A stretch of 64,000 nt of DNA from an uncultured Bacteroidales bacterium (lineage in GTDB: Bacteria; Bacteroidota; Bacteroidia; Bacteroidales; Paludibacteraceae): NCBI GenBank assembly GCA_900319645.1, contig ONPG01000006.1, forward strand, positions 9,816-73,815. The letters run 5' to 3'. Of this stretch, positions 23,048-31,706 are shown one piece after another. A model generated the notes under the pieces. The model did not search any database and was not told where the DNA came from. It saw nothing but the letters and a program-made list of their open reading frames with translations. The position numbers were made by a program, and so were the translations under genes. Numbering within the stretch: position 1 is the first letter of the stretch; each line of letters opens with the position of its first letter.

Positions 23048-26000
23048 ATGAAACGGTTATTCACATGTGCACTGGTGTGCACGATGATGTTCACCGCCAT
23101 GGCGCATGAGCATTATGTGGTTCGGCACTATTCTATCAAAGACGGAATGAGCCAGAACACGGTAATGGCAATCTTGCAAGACCGCCAAGGGTTTATGTGG
23201 TTCGGCACGTGGGACGGTCTGAACCGCTTTGACGGTTATAGTTTCGAGGTTTATAAAGCCATGAACAACGGCGTGGAAGCGCACGTGAACAACCGTGTGG
23301 ATCTTATCTACGAGGATAGTGAAGAGCAGTTGTGGTGGGCTACGTACGACGGCCATTTCTACCGCATGGACAAGAGCCGCAAGCTGACTTCGGAGGTGAC
23401 CTACGACGACCTTCCCACGGAGTTCCTGAGCAAGATGGAGGAGAAAGAGTTGCGGACGAAAGTGGATCAGCGCGGTGTTATCTGGCAGGCGGATGACCAA
23501 CAGGGCATCATGCGTTACCGTTTCGGTCAGTGGAAACGTTTTACTCCTCCGTTAGACAGCCGCTATGCCGGTCGTTTGCGCGAGCATTTCTTCATTCTTG
23601 AGGATCGCAACGGCCGTACGTGGGTCAATCCGACGGGTGGCGGTTGGAGTTATTACGACTACGAGAAAGACGAGTTGGTCTATCCGCTGACAGATGTGAC
23701 GAATATGATTCACGCCGCGTATATCGACCGTGACGGATTGATGTGGGTGTCCACCTACGACGGTGGTGTGGACTGCATCAATATGGAGCCTACTCCCTAC
23801 AAACTGTACGACATGCGCCATTCGAAGGACGAGAACGGCGAGGTGCGTGCTTTCGCCCAAACACGTGACGGCAAGGTGACGCCGTTGCTGAAATCAGAGG
23901 GAGGTATTTATGCCGCCAAGGATACGCGCCACGGAATGCTCTACGGCGCGAAAGGCAAAGGTCTCTATGAGGCGGCTACGGGTAAGACTATCGCCACCAA
24001 CCACCCTGATGTGTACGACATCGAAGAGGCCGCCGACGGAGCTTTGTGCGTAGCCACGTACGGAGGAGGAGTGAACATCATCCGTTGGAACGAAGCTTCC
24101 GGCGAATGGGATAAGCCCGAGATAGTGGGCAACGGAATGAAGGTGCGCGATATAGAGATTGTGGATAACATCCTCTGGTGCGGAACAACCACGGGTGTGC
24201 TGCGTATCAACATGGACACCAAGGAGAGTAAGATTATCCCGAGTTACGACGTGCGTGCGATCTATTACAGCCAGAGCAAACTGTGGCTCGGCACTTTCGG
24301 CGGCGGACTGAATATGTTGGATCCGAAAGATCCGAAGATGGAGATTGTTCATATAGAGACCTACCACGATATTATCCTCAGTATGGCGGGAGACGGCAAG
24401 AACCTGTGGTTCAGCAGCGAGAGCGACATCGCGCAGCTGGATCTGGAGACAGGCGACCTGTATTACTATGACGCGCTGGACGGAATGGACAATACCTATT
24501 TCACGGAGGCGGAGGCATTGCGCACCCGTCAGGGAGTAATCCTTTTCGGTTATAACGAAGGTTACTGCGCGTTCGAGCCCTCTCGAGTGTCGCGCAACAC
24601 CTATATGCCGCCGATGCGAATCACCCGCGTGGTGTCGCAGGACGAGGAGCTGGAGGGAGACACCATCATGATCCACAACGGCGCCAGCATCAGCGTGGAG
24701 TTTGCCGCAATGGATTATATAGGAGCCGACCGGATCGTGTATGCCTACAAGATGGATGGTATAGACAAAGACTGGAGCCGTTACCAGGTTTCCCGCCGCG
24801 TGACCTACACCCATCTGCCTTACGGCAAATACCTTTTCCACGTCCGCTCCACCAACCGCGAAGGAGCGGAGGCGGACAATGAGAAAACGCTGTTTATCAT
24901 TGTGGAACGTCCTATGTGGCTGTCGTGGTGGGCGCTGACCCTGTATGCGCTGGGTCTCATCTGCCTGATAGTAATCGGCACATATATCGTGATTACCTAC
25001 AACAAACTCCGTCAGAAAGTGGAGGTGGAGCAGCAGGTGACGGACATCAAACTGCGTTTCTTCACCAACGTCAGTCACGAGCTCCGTACGCCGCTGACGC
25101 TGATTATCGCTCCGGTGGAGAACATCCTGCAAAACGAGCGTGTCAGCCAAAGCGTACGCAGCCAGCTGGAGATCGTGCTGAGCAACAGCCAGCGAATGCT
25201 CCGGATGGTCAACCAGTTGTTGGAGTTCCGTAAGATACAGAACCAGAAAAAACGATTGAAAGTGCAGCAGACGCTGCTGAGCGATCTGGTGGCGGAGACG
25301 AGTGCGAATTTCCAGAAAGAAGCGGACGACAAGCATATTCAGTTCAGCATCGAGAACCGCGCGAAGGACTCCACGGTTTGGGTGGACCGAGCCGGAATGG
25401 ACACTATCGTGTGGAACCTGCTCAGCAATGCGTTCAAGTTCACGCCCGCTGGCAAGGCGATACGTGTGATCATTGACTCCAAGCCGGGATTTGTGACGCT
25501 GGCGGTTGAGGATGAAGGAATAGGTATTCCGATGGAGAAACGCAATGTGCTGTTCGAACGGTTCAAGAACAACAACGAGTTGGGCGGCACCGTGATGGGC
25601 GGAACTGGTATCGGTCTCAACCTCGTCAAAGAGCTGGTGGACCTGCATCACGGTCACATCGACGTGGAGAGCGAAGTCAACAAGGGAACCACGTTCACTA
25701 TCCTGCTCCACACAGGCAAAGAGCATTTCGGACAGGAGGTGGAGTTTGTAGCCGACGACGCGACAATGCACAGTCTCGGAGCCAGCTCCCCGACCCTGGA
25801 GGACAAGTTGGACATATTGGAAAAAGAGCAGGATAACCGCCGTACTATCCTGGTCGTAGATGACAATGCCGACATGCGGCAGTTCCTCTCATCCATCCTT
25901 GCCGCCGAGTACAATGTGAAGACGGCGGAGAACGGCGAAAAAGCCAAGCAGATTATCCAAACGACGCAGCTTGACCTCATCATCACCGATCTGATGATGC

Positions 26001-26638
26001 CCAAGGTGGACGGACTGGAGCTGACACGATATGTCAAGACGAATGCGGATCTGGATCATATTCCGGTTATTCTGCTGACCGCCAAGACCGCCATCGAGAG
26101 CCGCTTGCAAGCCATGCAGATAGGAGCTGACGACTATGTGACCAAGCCGTTTGAGCCCGAATACCTGCGTGCGCGCGTACATAATATTATTGCACAGCGC
26201 GAGCAGTTGGAGGAGAGTTACCGCCAGCGCCTGATGCGTCTGGAGCCTCAGAAAGGCGAAGAACAGTTGCCGGGAGATGCGTTCCTCGCCAAACTGCTCA
26301 ATATCATGAACAAGGAGATGGAGAACAACACTCTGACCGTGGAGGATCTGGTGGAGGAAATGGGAATGGGCAGAACGGTGTTCTTCAACAAACTGAAGAG
26401 TATGACCGGTCTCAGTCCGGTGGAGTTCATCCGCGAGATGCGTATCAAGCGTGCGGCTCAGTTGCTGGAAGACAGGCGGTATAACATCACCGAGGTCACC
26501 TATATGGTAGGAATGAATGACTCCCGCTATTTCGCCAAGTGCTTCAAAGCAACCTACGGCGTGACTCCGAGCGAATACCGCCGCCAATGTATCAAAAACC
26601 AGGATGAAGGAAGCGGTAAGTTGACACTTGGTAATTGA
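23048..26638 (+). CDS. Hybrid two-component system regulator (sensor kinase, receiver and AraC output in one protein)
   Basis: 1196 residues. Signal peptide 1-19; two-bladed-propeller sensor part with Reg_prop repeats (MWFGTWDGLNRFDGYSF, MWVSTYDGGV, LWLGTFGGGL) to about 520; Y_Y_Y domain (about 530-620); membrane segment (about 622-650); HisKA with NVSHELRTPLTL (His677); ATPase with DEGIGIP and GGTGIGLNLVKELV; receiver with VVDDNADMR and ITDLMMPKVDG (Asp981); AraC helix-turn-helix at the C-terminus (VTYMVGMNDSRYFAKCF). All key residues are intact. The sensor would bind an oligosaccharide in the periplasm and the protein activates polysaccharide-use genes, but no SusC/SusD pair is nearby, so the target lies elsewhere. 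Confidence 0.95.
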   Translation: MKRLFTCALVCTMMFTAMAHEHYVVRHYSIKDGMSQNTVMAILQDRQGFMWFGTWDGLNRFDGYSFEVYKAMNNGVEAHVNNRVDLIYEDSEEQLWWATYDGHFYRMDKSRKLTSEVTYDDLPTEFLSKMEEKELRTKVDQRGVIWQADDQQGIMRYRFGQWKRFTPPLDSRYAGRLREHFFILEDRNGRTWVNPTGGGWSYYDYEKDELVYPLTDVTNMIHAAYIDRDGLMWVSTYDGGVDCINMEPTPYKLYDMRHSKDENGEVRAFAQTRDGKVTPLLKSEGGIYAAKDTRHGMLYGAKGKGLYEAATGKTIATNHPDVYDIEEAADGALCVATYGGGVNIIRWNEASGEWDKPEIVGNGMKVRDIEIVDNILWCGTTTGVLRINMDTKESKIIPSYDVRAIYYSQSKLWLGTFGGGLNMLDPKDPKMEIVHIETYHDIILSMAGDGKNLWFSSESDIAQLDLETGDLYYYDALDGMDNTYFTEAEALRTRQGVILFGYNEGYCAFEPSRVSRNTYMPPMRITRVVSQDEELEGDTIMIHNGASISVEFAAMDYIGADRIVYAYKMDGIDKDWSRYQVSRRVTYTHLPYGKYLFHVRSTNREGAEADNEKTLFIIVERPMWLSWWALTLYALGLICLIVIGTYIVITYNKLRQKVEVEQQVTDIKLRFFTNVSHELRTPLTLIIAPVENILQNERVSQSVRSQLEIVLSNSQRMLRMVNQLLEFRKIQNQKKRLKVQQTLLSDLVAETSANFQKEADDKHIQFSIENRAKDSTVWVDRAGMDTIVWNLLSNAFKFTPAGKAIRVIIDSKPGFVTLAVEDEGIGIPMEKRNVLFERFKNNNELGGTVMGGTGIGLNLVKELVDLHHGHIDVESEVNKGTTFTILLHTGKEHFGQEVEFVADDATMHSLGASSPTLEDKLDILEKEQDNRRTILVVDDNADMRQFLSSILAAEYNVKTAENGEKAKQIIQTTQLDLIITDLMMPKVDGLELTRYVKTNADLDHIPVILLTAKTAIESRLQAMQIGADDYVTKPFEPEYLRARVHNIIAQREQLEESYRQRLMRLEPQKGEEQLPGDAFLAKLLNIMNKEMENNTLTVEDLVEEMGMGRTVFFNKLKSMTGLSPVEFIREMRIKRAAQLLEDRRYNITEVTYMVGMNDSRYFAKCFKATYGVTPSEYRRQCIKNQDEGSGKLTLGN

Positions 26639-26641
26639 CAG

Positions 26642-27163
26642 GTGACTATAGACAGGTTCATAGGATTATGGGTGGTGGTGTGTGTGACTGCAGGTTGCAG
26701 CCATCAGGCGCCGCAACGGCCTTCCACACGAATGGGACAGGCTCCCGAGCCTGATTCCACCCAACTGGCGTTGATCGAACTCCACCATCATCTGGCTCTT
26801 GCCGCCGACGAGGAGATAACGAGGTTCGTACAGGCCAGCGGAGAGAACTATGCTTTGTATGACAACCACACCTGGCTGCTGATAACCGACAAAGGAGACG
26901 AAGACCGACCGCTCATGGACGGCGAAGAGAAAGAGATGCACCTGAAGGTGTACGATCTTCGCGGACGGCTGTTGGAAGACACCCGGCGCCGGTACCGGAT
27001 AGGAAAAATGGAGCTACCTGTTTGTATAGAACATAACATGGAGCCTCTCCGAAGCCACTCCCGGGTGAAAATACTGGCGCCGTGGTATGCCGCTTTCGGC
27101 GCGCAAGGTACATCCGGCGTACCGCCTTACACAAACGTAATGATTGATTTAGAAATACAATAA
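26642..27163 (+). CDS. Lipoprotein with FKBP-type peptidyl-prolyl isomerase-like domain
   Basis: 173 residues, GTG start three bases after the hybrid regulator. Lipobox VTAGC (Cys19) after a hydrophobic stretch predicts lipidation. The region 75-173 follows the FKBP plan: MHLKVYDLRG, then the late APWYAAFGAQGTSGVPPYTNVMIDLEI, similar to the FKBP ending. Several active-site aromatics of FKBP cannot be matched, so activity is uncertain. Similar lipoproteins occur beside DUF4827 in Bacteroidales. The start is in the same GTGAC context as the previous gene's reiterated words; no alternative start precedes the lipobox. Confidence 0.65.
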   Translation: MTIDRFIGLWVVVCVTAGCSHQAPQRPSTRMGQAPEPDSTQLALIELHHHLALAADEEITRFVQASGENYALYDNHTWLLITDKGDEDRPLMDGEEKEMHLKVYDLRGRLLEDTRRRYRIGKMELPVCIEHNMEPLRSHSRVKILAPWYAAFGAQGTSGVPPYTNVMIDLEIQ

Positions 27164-27733
27164 ATGAAAAGAAACCTTTTTTACACATTTTTCCTTTTGG
27201 CAGGCGTGGTGCTTGTGGGTACCGCCTGCAACTCCAACACCTACGCACGTCTGCGCGCGCAGGAAGACAAGATTATCGCCAATTATCTGAGCCGCAACAA
27301 CCTGCAGATACACACCACGCTGCCCGGCGACGACCAGTGGGGTGAGCGCGACTACTACAAAGTGCCGGGTTACGACAACCTCTATTTCCACCTCATCAGC
27401 CGAGGAGACTCGGTCTGGATGAATCCCGACAGTATAGAGGAAGACATGACCGTGATGCCTAACGAGGAGATAATCATGCGGTACAAGAAATATGAGTTGA
27501 CCGAAGGAGCCGACACGATCAGCTACTGGACGACGCTCGATGAACCGTATCCGTACGAGTTCCACTATCTCAATCTGACCGACTGCGAGGCGCAAGGGTG
27601 GCACGAAGCGGTCAGGCTGATGAGATACCCCAACTCGCAATGTATCATGATCGTGCCCAGCAAGCAAGGGTTCACTGCCGACCAGATGTCGGTGACGCCG
27701 TATGGCTATATTATGAAATTTAAAACAAAGTAA
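27164..27733 (+). CDS. DUF4827 lipoprotein
   Basis: 189 residues. Lipobox VGTAC (Cys22). Residues 25-185 match my recollection of DUF4827, a family usually adjacent to glmM in Bacteroidales; its beta-rich end (SVTPYGYIMKFKTK) resembles FKBP-like proteins. Function unknown; periplasmic lipid-anchored location is predicted. The start codon directly follows the stop of the FKBP-like gene, and glmM starts four bases after it, so the three genes are probably translated from one mRNA. Confidence 0.75.
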   Translation: MKRNLFYTFFLLAGVVLVGTACNSNTYARLRAQEDKIIANYLSRNNLQIHTTLPGDDQWGERDYYKVPGYDNLYFHLISRGDSVWMNPDSIEEDMTVMPNEEIIMRYKKYELTEGADTISYWTTLDEPYPYEFHYLNLTDCEAQGWHEAVRLMRYPNSQCIMIVPSKQGFTADQMSVTPYGYIMKFKTK

Positions 27734-27737
27734 AGAT

Positions 27738-29123
27738 ATGAGTTTGGTAAAAAGTATTTCCGGCATCCGCGGAACGATAGGCGGACGTGTGGGAGAGGGA
27801 TTGAATCCCGTAGATATAGTTCGTTTCACAGCAGCTTATGCCACCCAGCGTCGTGCGGCGCTGCCGGATAACAAAACGATTGTAGTAGGCCGTGACGCTC
27901 GTCTGAGCGGTTCGATGGTGGAGCATATCGTCTGCGGTACGCTCATGGGAATGGGCTATAACGTGGTGAACATCGGTTTGGCTACCACGCCGACCACCGA
28001 GTTGGCGGTAACGGGCGAGAAAGCTGCCGGAGGTATTATCCTGACTGCCAGCCACAACCCCAAGCAATGGAACGCTCTCAAACTCCTGAACGAGCGGGGC
28101 GAGTTCCTCAACGATGCTGAGGGAAAGGGAGTGCTGGCTATAGCCGAGAAAGAGGATTTCGTGTTTGCCGAGGTGGACGAATTGGGACATATGTCCTGCA
28201 AGGACTATCTGCCCTATCACGTGGAGCAAGTGCTGAAACTGAAACTGGTGGACAAAGAGGCGATTGAGAAAGCGGGATTCGCCGTGGCTATCGACTGTGT
28301 CAACTCGGTAGGCGGACTGGCTATCCCCGCTATGCTGCGTGCGCTGGGCGTGAAGAACATCATCGAACTCAACTGCACACCCAACGGCCGTTTCCCGCAC
28401 AATCCCGAGCCGCTGCCGCAGCACCTGACGGAGATCAGCACCCTGCTCAAACAAGGCAAAGCCGATGTGGGTTTCGTGGTGGATCCGGATGTGGACCGTC
28501 TGGCACTCGTCTGCGAGAACGGCGAGATGTTCGGCGAGGAATATACGCTGGTGAGTGTGGCGGACTATGTGCTGAGCCACACACCCGGCAACACGGTCAG
28601 CAATATGTCTTCCAGCCGTGCGCTGAGCGATGTGACGCGTGCGCACGGAGGTCACTACAGCGCCTCGGCTGTGGGCGAAGTGAACGTGGTGGCGGAGATG
28701 AAAGCCACGAATGCCATTATCGGCGGAGAAGGCAACGGCGGTGTGATCTATCCCGAGTGCCATTACGGACGTGACGCACTGGTAGGCGTGGCTCTCTTCC
28801 TGAGCCATCTGGCGCATAGCGGCAAGAAAGTGAGTGAGATACGCAAGGCTCTGCCCGAATACTGCATCAGCAAGAACCGTATTGACCTCACGCCGGATAT
28901 CGATGTCGATAAGACCCTGGAGGCGGTCAAAGAGCAATACCGCAACGAGCGTGTCAACGACCGCGACGGCGTGAAGATCGATTTTGCGGAAGGGTGGGTA
29001 CACCTGCGCAAGAGTAACACCGAGCCGATCATCCGTGTCTATTCGGAGGCGGCTACGATGGATGAAGCCAATGCGCTGGCGCAGCGAGTGATTGACGTGG
29101 TGAACAAGGTAAATGCCCGGTAA
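27738..29123 (+). CDS. glmM: Phosphoglucosamine mutase
   Basis: 461 residues, typical. It converts glucosamine-6-phosphate to glucosamine-1-phosphate for UDP-GlcNAc, peptidoglycan and lipid A. Seen: GIRGT at the N-terminus; TASHNP with phosphoserine Ser105; metal-binding DPDVDR (Asp249, Asp251, Asp253); sugar-binding GEGNGG; phosphate-binding RKSNTEP. Close relatives are phosphoglucomutases/phosphomannomutases; the Bacteroidales context with DUF4827 favours GlmM. Confidence 0.88.
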   Translation: MSLVKSISGIRGTIGGRVGEGLNPVDIVRFTAAYATQRRAALPDNKTIVVGRDARLSGSMVEHIVCGTLMGMGYNVVNIGLATTPTTELAVTGEKAAGGIILTASHNPKQWNALKLLNERGEFLNDAEGKGVLAIAEKEDFVFAEVDELGHMSCKDYLPYHVEQVLKLKLVDKEAIEKAGFAVAIDCVNSVGGLAIPAMLRALGVKNIIELNCTPNGRFPHNPEPLPQHLTEISTLLKQGKADVGFVVDPDVDRLALVCENGEMFGEEYTLVSVADYVLSHTPGNTVSNMSSSRALSDVTRAHGGHYSASAVGEVNVVAEMKATNAIIGGEGNGGVIYPECHYGRDALVGVALFLSHLAHSGKKVSEIRKALPEYCISKNRIDLTPDIDVDKTLEAVKEQYRNERVNDRDGVKIDFAEGWVHLRKSNTEPIIRVYSEAATMDEANALAQRVIDVVNKVNAR

Positions 29124-29127
29124 ACGG

Positions 29128-29886
29128 ATGGAGAAGCGACTGAATATCCTCGTTGTCAACGACGACGGCTGGGGAACGGCGGGCATCCGTCTGCTGGCGA
29201 GAGAGATGACCAAAATCGGCAAAGTGACGGTGGTGGCACCTGACGGTCCGCGCAGCGGGTTCGGAGCTTGCCTGACCACCGGCAAAGGTCTTTTCCTGCA
29301 CAAGATAGATGAGCGGGACCTGAACGGAGCCGAGGTGTATATCACCAACGGTACGCCGGCTGACTGCGTCAAACTGGCACGCGACGTGCTCTTCCGAGAC
29401 GGGAAGATCGACCTCGTCGTCAGCGGTATCAATCACGGTACCAACGTAGGCATCAACACGATCTACTCCGGCACGATGGGAGCCTGTTTCTGCGCCGCAG
29501 AGCACGATATCCCGGCTATCGGATGGTCGATCAACAGCCACGCTATGGATGTCGATCTGCATTGGCTGCAACCGATGTTGGCGGAGGTGACCCAACACCT
29601 GATAGACGAAGGTTTTGCGCCGCGGATGTGTTATAATATCAACGCACCCATAGGCGAGATCGAAGGTATCCAGTGGACGCGTCAGGGCCGTTGCCACTGG
29701 GAGAAAGAGATGGAGCCGGTCGCCAATGAGCAATCACCGGACACCAACGACCAATTATATCAGCTCGCCGGAGTCTTCGTCAACGATGAACCGGAGGCGG
29801 AAGATACCGACCTCTGGGCGGTGGATCATCAGAAGATTTCCGTCACGCCCTGTTCCATCGATTTTACTTATTATGAGGCGCTTTGA
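29128..29886 (+). CDS. surE: 5'/3'-nucleotidase SurE
   Basis: 252 residues from ATG 29128, four bases after glmM; an ATG at 29113 inside glmM is less likely. It removes phosphate from nucleoside monophosphates. Metal-binding VNDDGW near the N-terminus, VVAPDGPRSG, TNGTPADCVKLA and VSGINHGTNVG are all present. An odd loop (VANEQSPDTNDQLYQL, about 200-215) is encoded by a reiterated word also found in rnpA ([11 protein letters not shown]). The end overlaps the next gene by 14 bases. Confidence 0.93.
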   Translation: MEKRLNILVVNDDGWGTAGIRLLAREMTKIGKVTVVAPDGPRSGFGACLTTGKGLFLHKIDERDLNGAEVYITNGTPADCVKLARDVLFRDGKIDLVVSGINHGTNVGINTIYSGTMGACFCAAEHDIPAIGWSINSHAMDVDLHWLQPMLAEVTQHLIDEGFAPRMCYNINAPIGEIEGIQWTRQGRCHWEKEMEPVANEQSPDTNDQLYQLAGVFVNDEPEAEDTDLWAVDHQKISVTPCSIDFTYYEAL

Positions 29887-30151
29887 CCGTTACTGGATCG
29901 GTTTTCTGCTCGGACTCGTTCTGCCCGCAGCGTTCATGTTCTGGTATATCGAAGGGCATAACTTGTGGTATGCCCTTCGTGCGTTGAACTGGCAGGCGAG
30001 TGGAGTATTGAGCAAACTGCTGTTAGTGAGTGTTTTTCCGGATCTGGCGCTGATGTTCGTTTTCTATACCACTGATACCTGGCGTCTGAGCAAAGGCATC
30101 CTAATGGGTTCCTTCCCGTATCTGATAGCCTCCGTCGCCGTCTCGGTGTAG
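29873..30151 (+). CDS. Small membrane protein
   Basis: 92 residues, ATG overlapping the end of surE by 14 bases in another frame. Three hydrophobic segments (about 9-27, 43-63, 75-92) predict an inner membrane protein. The N-terminal MRRFDRYWIGFLLGLVLP fits a first membrane segment with positive residues inside. Not recognised as a named family. Translational coupling with surE is likely. Convergent psuG starts its stop 25 bases further. Confidence 0.7.
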   Translation: MRRFDRYWIGFLLGLVLPAAFMFWYIEGHNLWYALRALNWQASGVLSKLLLVSVFPDLALMFVFYTTDTWRLSKGILMGSFPYLIASVAVSV

Positions 30152-30176
30152 TGTGTAAAAAGAACGGGCGAGCACG

Positions 30177-31085
30177 TTAGCACAGGCAACGTGCAGTGCG
30201 GGCAGCCAAACGGGCGTTGTTGAGTACGAGCTGGATGTTCGCCGCCAGGCTGTCACCGCCGGTGAGGTCTTTGACGCGCGCGAGTAAGAAAGGTGTACAC
30301 GCTTTGCCGTGTATGCCTTTTTCGTTCATCTCACGGAGTGCCTGTTCGATAGCGGCATTGATAACGTCCGCCGGCATGGAGTACTCCTCGGGGATAGGAT
30401 TGGTGACCAGCATGCCGCCTTTGAGTCCGCACGCCTCTTTGGCGCGGAAAGCGGCAGCCAGTTCTTCGGGGGTGTCAATACGGTAATCCACGCCGAAACC
30501 GCTGTGGCGGGTGTAGAAAGCCGGCAGTTCGTCGGTGCCGAAACCGATAACCGGCACCCCTTTGGTCTCCAGATACTCGAGTGTCAAGCCCAGATCGAGA
30601 ATCGATTTGGCACCTGCGCAGATGACGATGACGGGAGTCTGAGCCAGTTCCTCGAGGTCGGCGGAGATATCAAACGTCTGCTGTGCGCCGCGGTGTACGC
30701 CGCCGATACCTCCGGTGGCAAAGACCTTGATTCCCGCCATGGCGGCGATGATCATCGTGGTGGTGACAGTAGTAGCACCATCCTCACCTCGGGCGATGAG
30801 CACAGGCAGGTCACGCCGCGATGCTTTCGTCACAGCCTGACCTTTCCTGCCCAGATACTCAATCTCCTCGGCCGTACATCCTGCTTTGAGTCTGCCGCCG
30901 ATAATGGCGATAGTAGCCGGCACGGCGCCGTGGTCGCGAATGGTTTGCTCTACGCGCAGTGCCGTCTCCACGTTCTGGGGATAAGGCATTCCGTGACTGA
31001 TGATAGTGGATTCGAGTGCCACTACCGGTTGGCCGTTATGAAGCGCCTCCTGCACTTCCGGCGAAAGAGAGAGATAGGAAGACAT
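30177..31085 (-). CDS. psuG: Pseudouridine-5'-phosphate glycosidase
   Basis: 302 residues from ATG 31085 (MSSYLSLSPEVQEAL). It cleaves pseudouridine-5'-phosphate to uracil and ribose-5-phosphate. Typical parts: PVVALESTIISHGMPYPQN, GAVPATIAIIGG, TTVTTTMIIAAMAGIKVFATGGIGGVHR (start quoted only in part), and SILDLGLTLEYLETKGVPV. The frame stays open upstream but there it consists of reiterated words (VNRPIVNRPI), so this is leader rather than coding. No pseudouridine kinase is adjacent. DeoC and RpiB, which also act on pentose phosphates, are elsewhere in the window. Confidence 0.92.
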   Translation of the reverse strand: MSSYLSLSPEVQEALHNGQPVVALESTIISHGMPYPQNVETALRVEQTIRDHGAVPATIAIIGGRLKAGCTAEEIEYLGRKGQAVTKASRRDLPVLIARGEDGATTVTTTMIIAAMAGIKVFATGGIGGVHRGAQQTFDISADLEELAQTPVIVICAGAKSILDLGLTLEYLETKGVPVIGFGTDELPAFYTRHSGFGVDYRIDTPEELAAAFRAKEACGLKGGMLVTNPIPEEYSMPADVINAAIEQALREMNEKGIHGKACTPFLLARVKDLTGGDSLAANIQLVLNNARLAARTARCLC

Positions 31086-31192
31086 AAATATATTTACGAT
31101 TGGACGATTTACGATTTTACAATTTGCGATTGGACGATTTACAATTGGACGATTTACGATTGGACGATTTACAATTTTACAATTTGCGACCA
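31086..31192 (-). repeat. Reiterated-word leader of psuG
   Basis: The predicted 5' untranslated region is built of GACGATTTACGATTG and ACAATTG words repeated about eight times. The same words occur at 32390-32450 and 41800-41860. Confidence 0.75.
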
Positions 31193-31224
31193 CAAAGGTA
31201 CAATAAAAAATTGACACATGCAAA
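31193..31224 (-). promoter_or_regulatory. Promoter of psuG
   Basis: Reverse strand TTTG (31224-31221), 20 bases, TACCTTTG (31200-31193). The leader of about 100 bases consists of reiterated words. Confidence 0.8.
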
Positions 31225-31301
31225 TTTTGTGTCATTTTTTTTTAGGGAGGTTTACAAATCAAGCAAATGAAACGAAGCTATGCGGCGCAGGGGATAGAGA
31301 T

Positions 31302-31328
31302 AAAAAAAAGAAGGTTGTCTCCCTTCTT
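31302..31328 (-). terminator. Second tandem terminator
   Basis: Reverse strand AAGAAGG, loop GAGACAA, CCTTCTT, then T run (31307-31302). Repeats the GGGAGACAACCTTC sequence of the first terminator. Confidence 0.7.
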
Positions 31329-31360
31329 GGACTTTTGTTGTTCCTGCGAACAACGAAAGA

Positions 31361-31435
31361 TAAAAAAAAAGAAGGTTGTCTCCCGACAACCCAATCTTTT
31401 TACTTAACCTTAAATCTAATACCATGAAAAACACG
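31361..31435 (-). ncRNA. Putative small RNA of about 75 bases
   Basis: A canonical promoter (-7 box 31446-31439) predicts a start near 31432-31435. A strong terminator (GGTTGTC 31391-31385, loop GGGA, GACAACC 31380-31374, then TTC and nine T) ends the transcript near 31361. Between them is a short A/T-rich stretch. It resembles the layout of the Rfam Bacteroidales-1 RNA (promoter to terminator), but I cannot confirm membership. Confidence 0.5.
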
Positions 31436-31438
31436 GTG

Positions 31439-31470
31439 CAAAGGTACTGCTTTTTTTTGACCCCACCAAA
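31439..31470 (-). promoter_or_regulatory. Promoter of the putative small RNA
   Basis: Reverse strand TTTG (31470-31467), 20 bases, TACCTTTG (31446-31439). Confidence 0.8.
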
Positions 31471-31706
31471 TATTTTGCAAAAAATATGTTATAAAACATA
31501 AAAATGTAAAGTCGGGTTGTCAAAACAGCGTTGTAATTTTCGGATTATGTATCATTCTTTATGATTCTTCCTCCCATCGGGTCTGTTCACGCAGTGCTCC
31601 GTTTTCAGTCGTTTGAGGGTCCAATCCATGGTCTTTCTCGATACCACATCCTTACCACTACGCAGGGTTGCTTAAACTAATTGCCATGTGGGGTGTTTTT
31701 GCGAGA

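Larger units (their letters stand above)
31225..31706. other. Intergenic region with short reverse-strand transcription unit
   Basis: Between psuG promoter and the trmD stop. It holds a complete promoter at 31439-31470, two terminators in tandem, and no supported protein gene. 31480-31700 shows nothing else recognisable. Confidence 0.55.

Noticed and set aside
23894-25771. Very long open frame antisense to the hybrid two-component gene (625 codons)
   Set aside because: It is fully opposite a gene with all kinase, receiver and AraC motifs; the composition is His/Val/Leu-rich as expected from the complement of a biased coding strand, with no domain visible.
27720-29432. Long antisense frame opposite glmM and surE (570 codons)
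   Set aside because: glmM and surE have complete catalytic motifs; the antisense frame shows no signal, domain or start context.
30177-31235. Longer psuG with 50 extra N-terminal residues
   Set aside because: The extension (VNRPIVNRPI repeats) is made of reiterated words and would begin upstream of the predicted transcription start.
31252-31434. 60-codon reverse frame inside the small-RNA unit
   Set aside because: It reads through two terminators with T runs (FFY repeats) and has no protein features; a short leader peptide cannot be excluded but is not supported.
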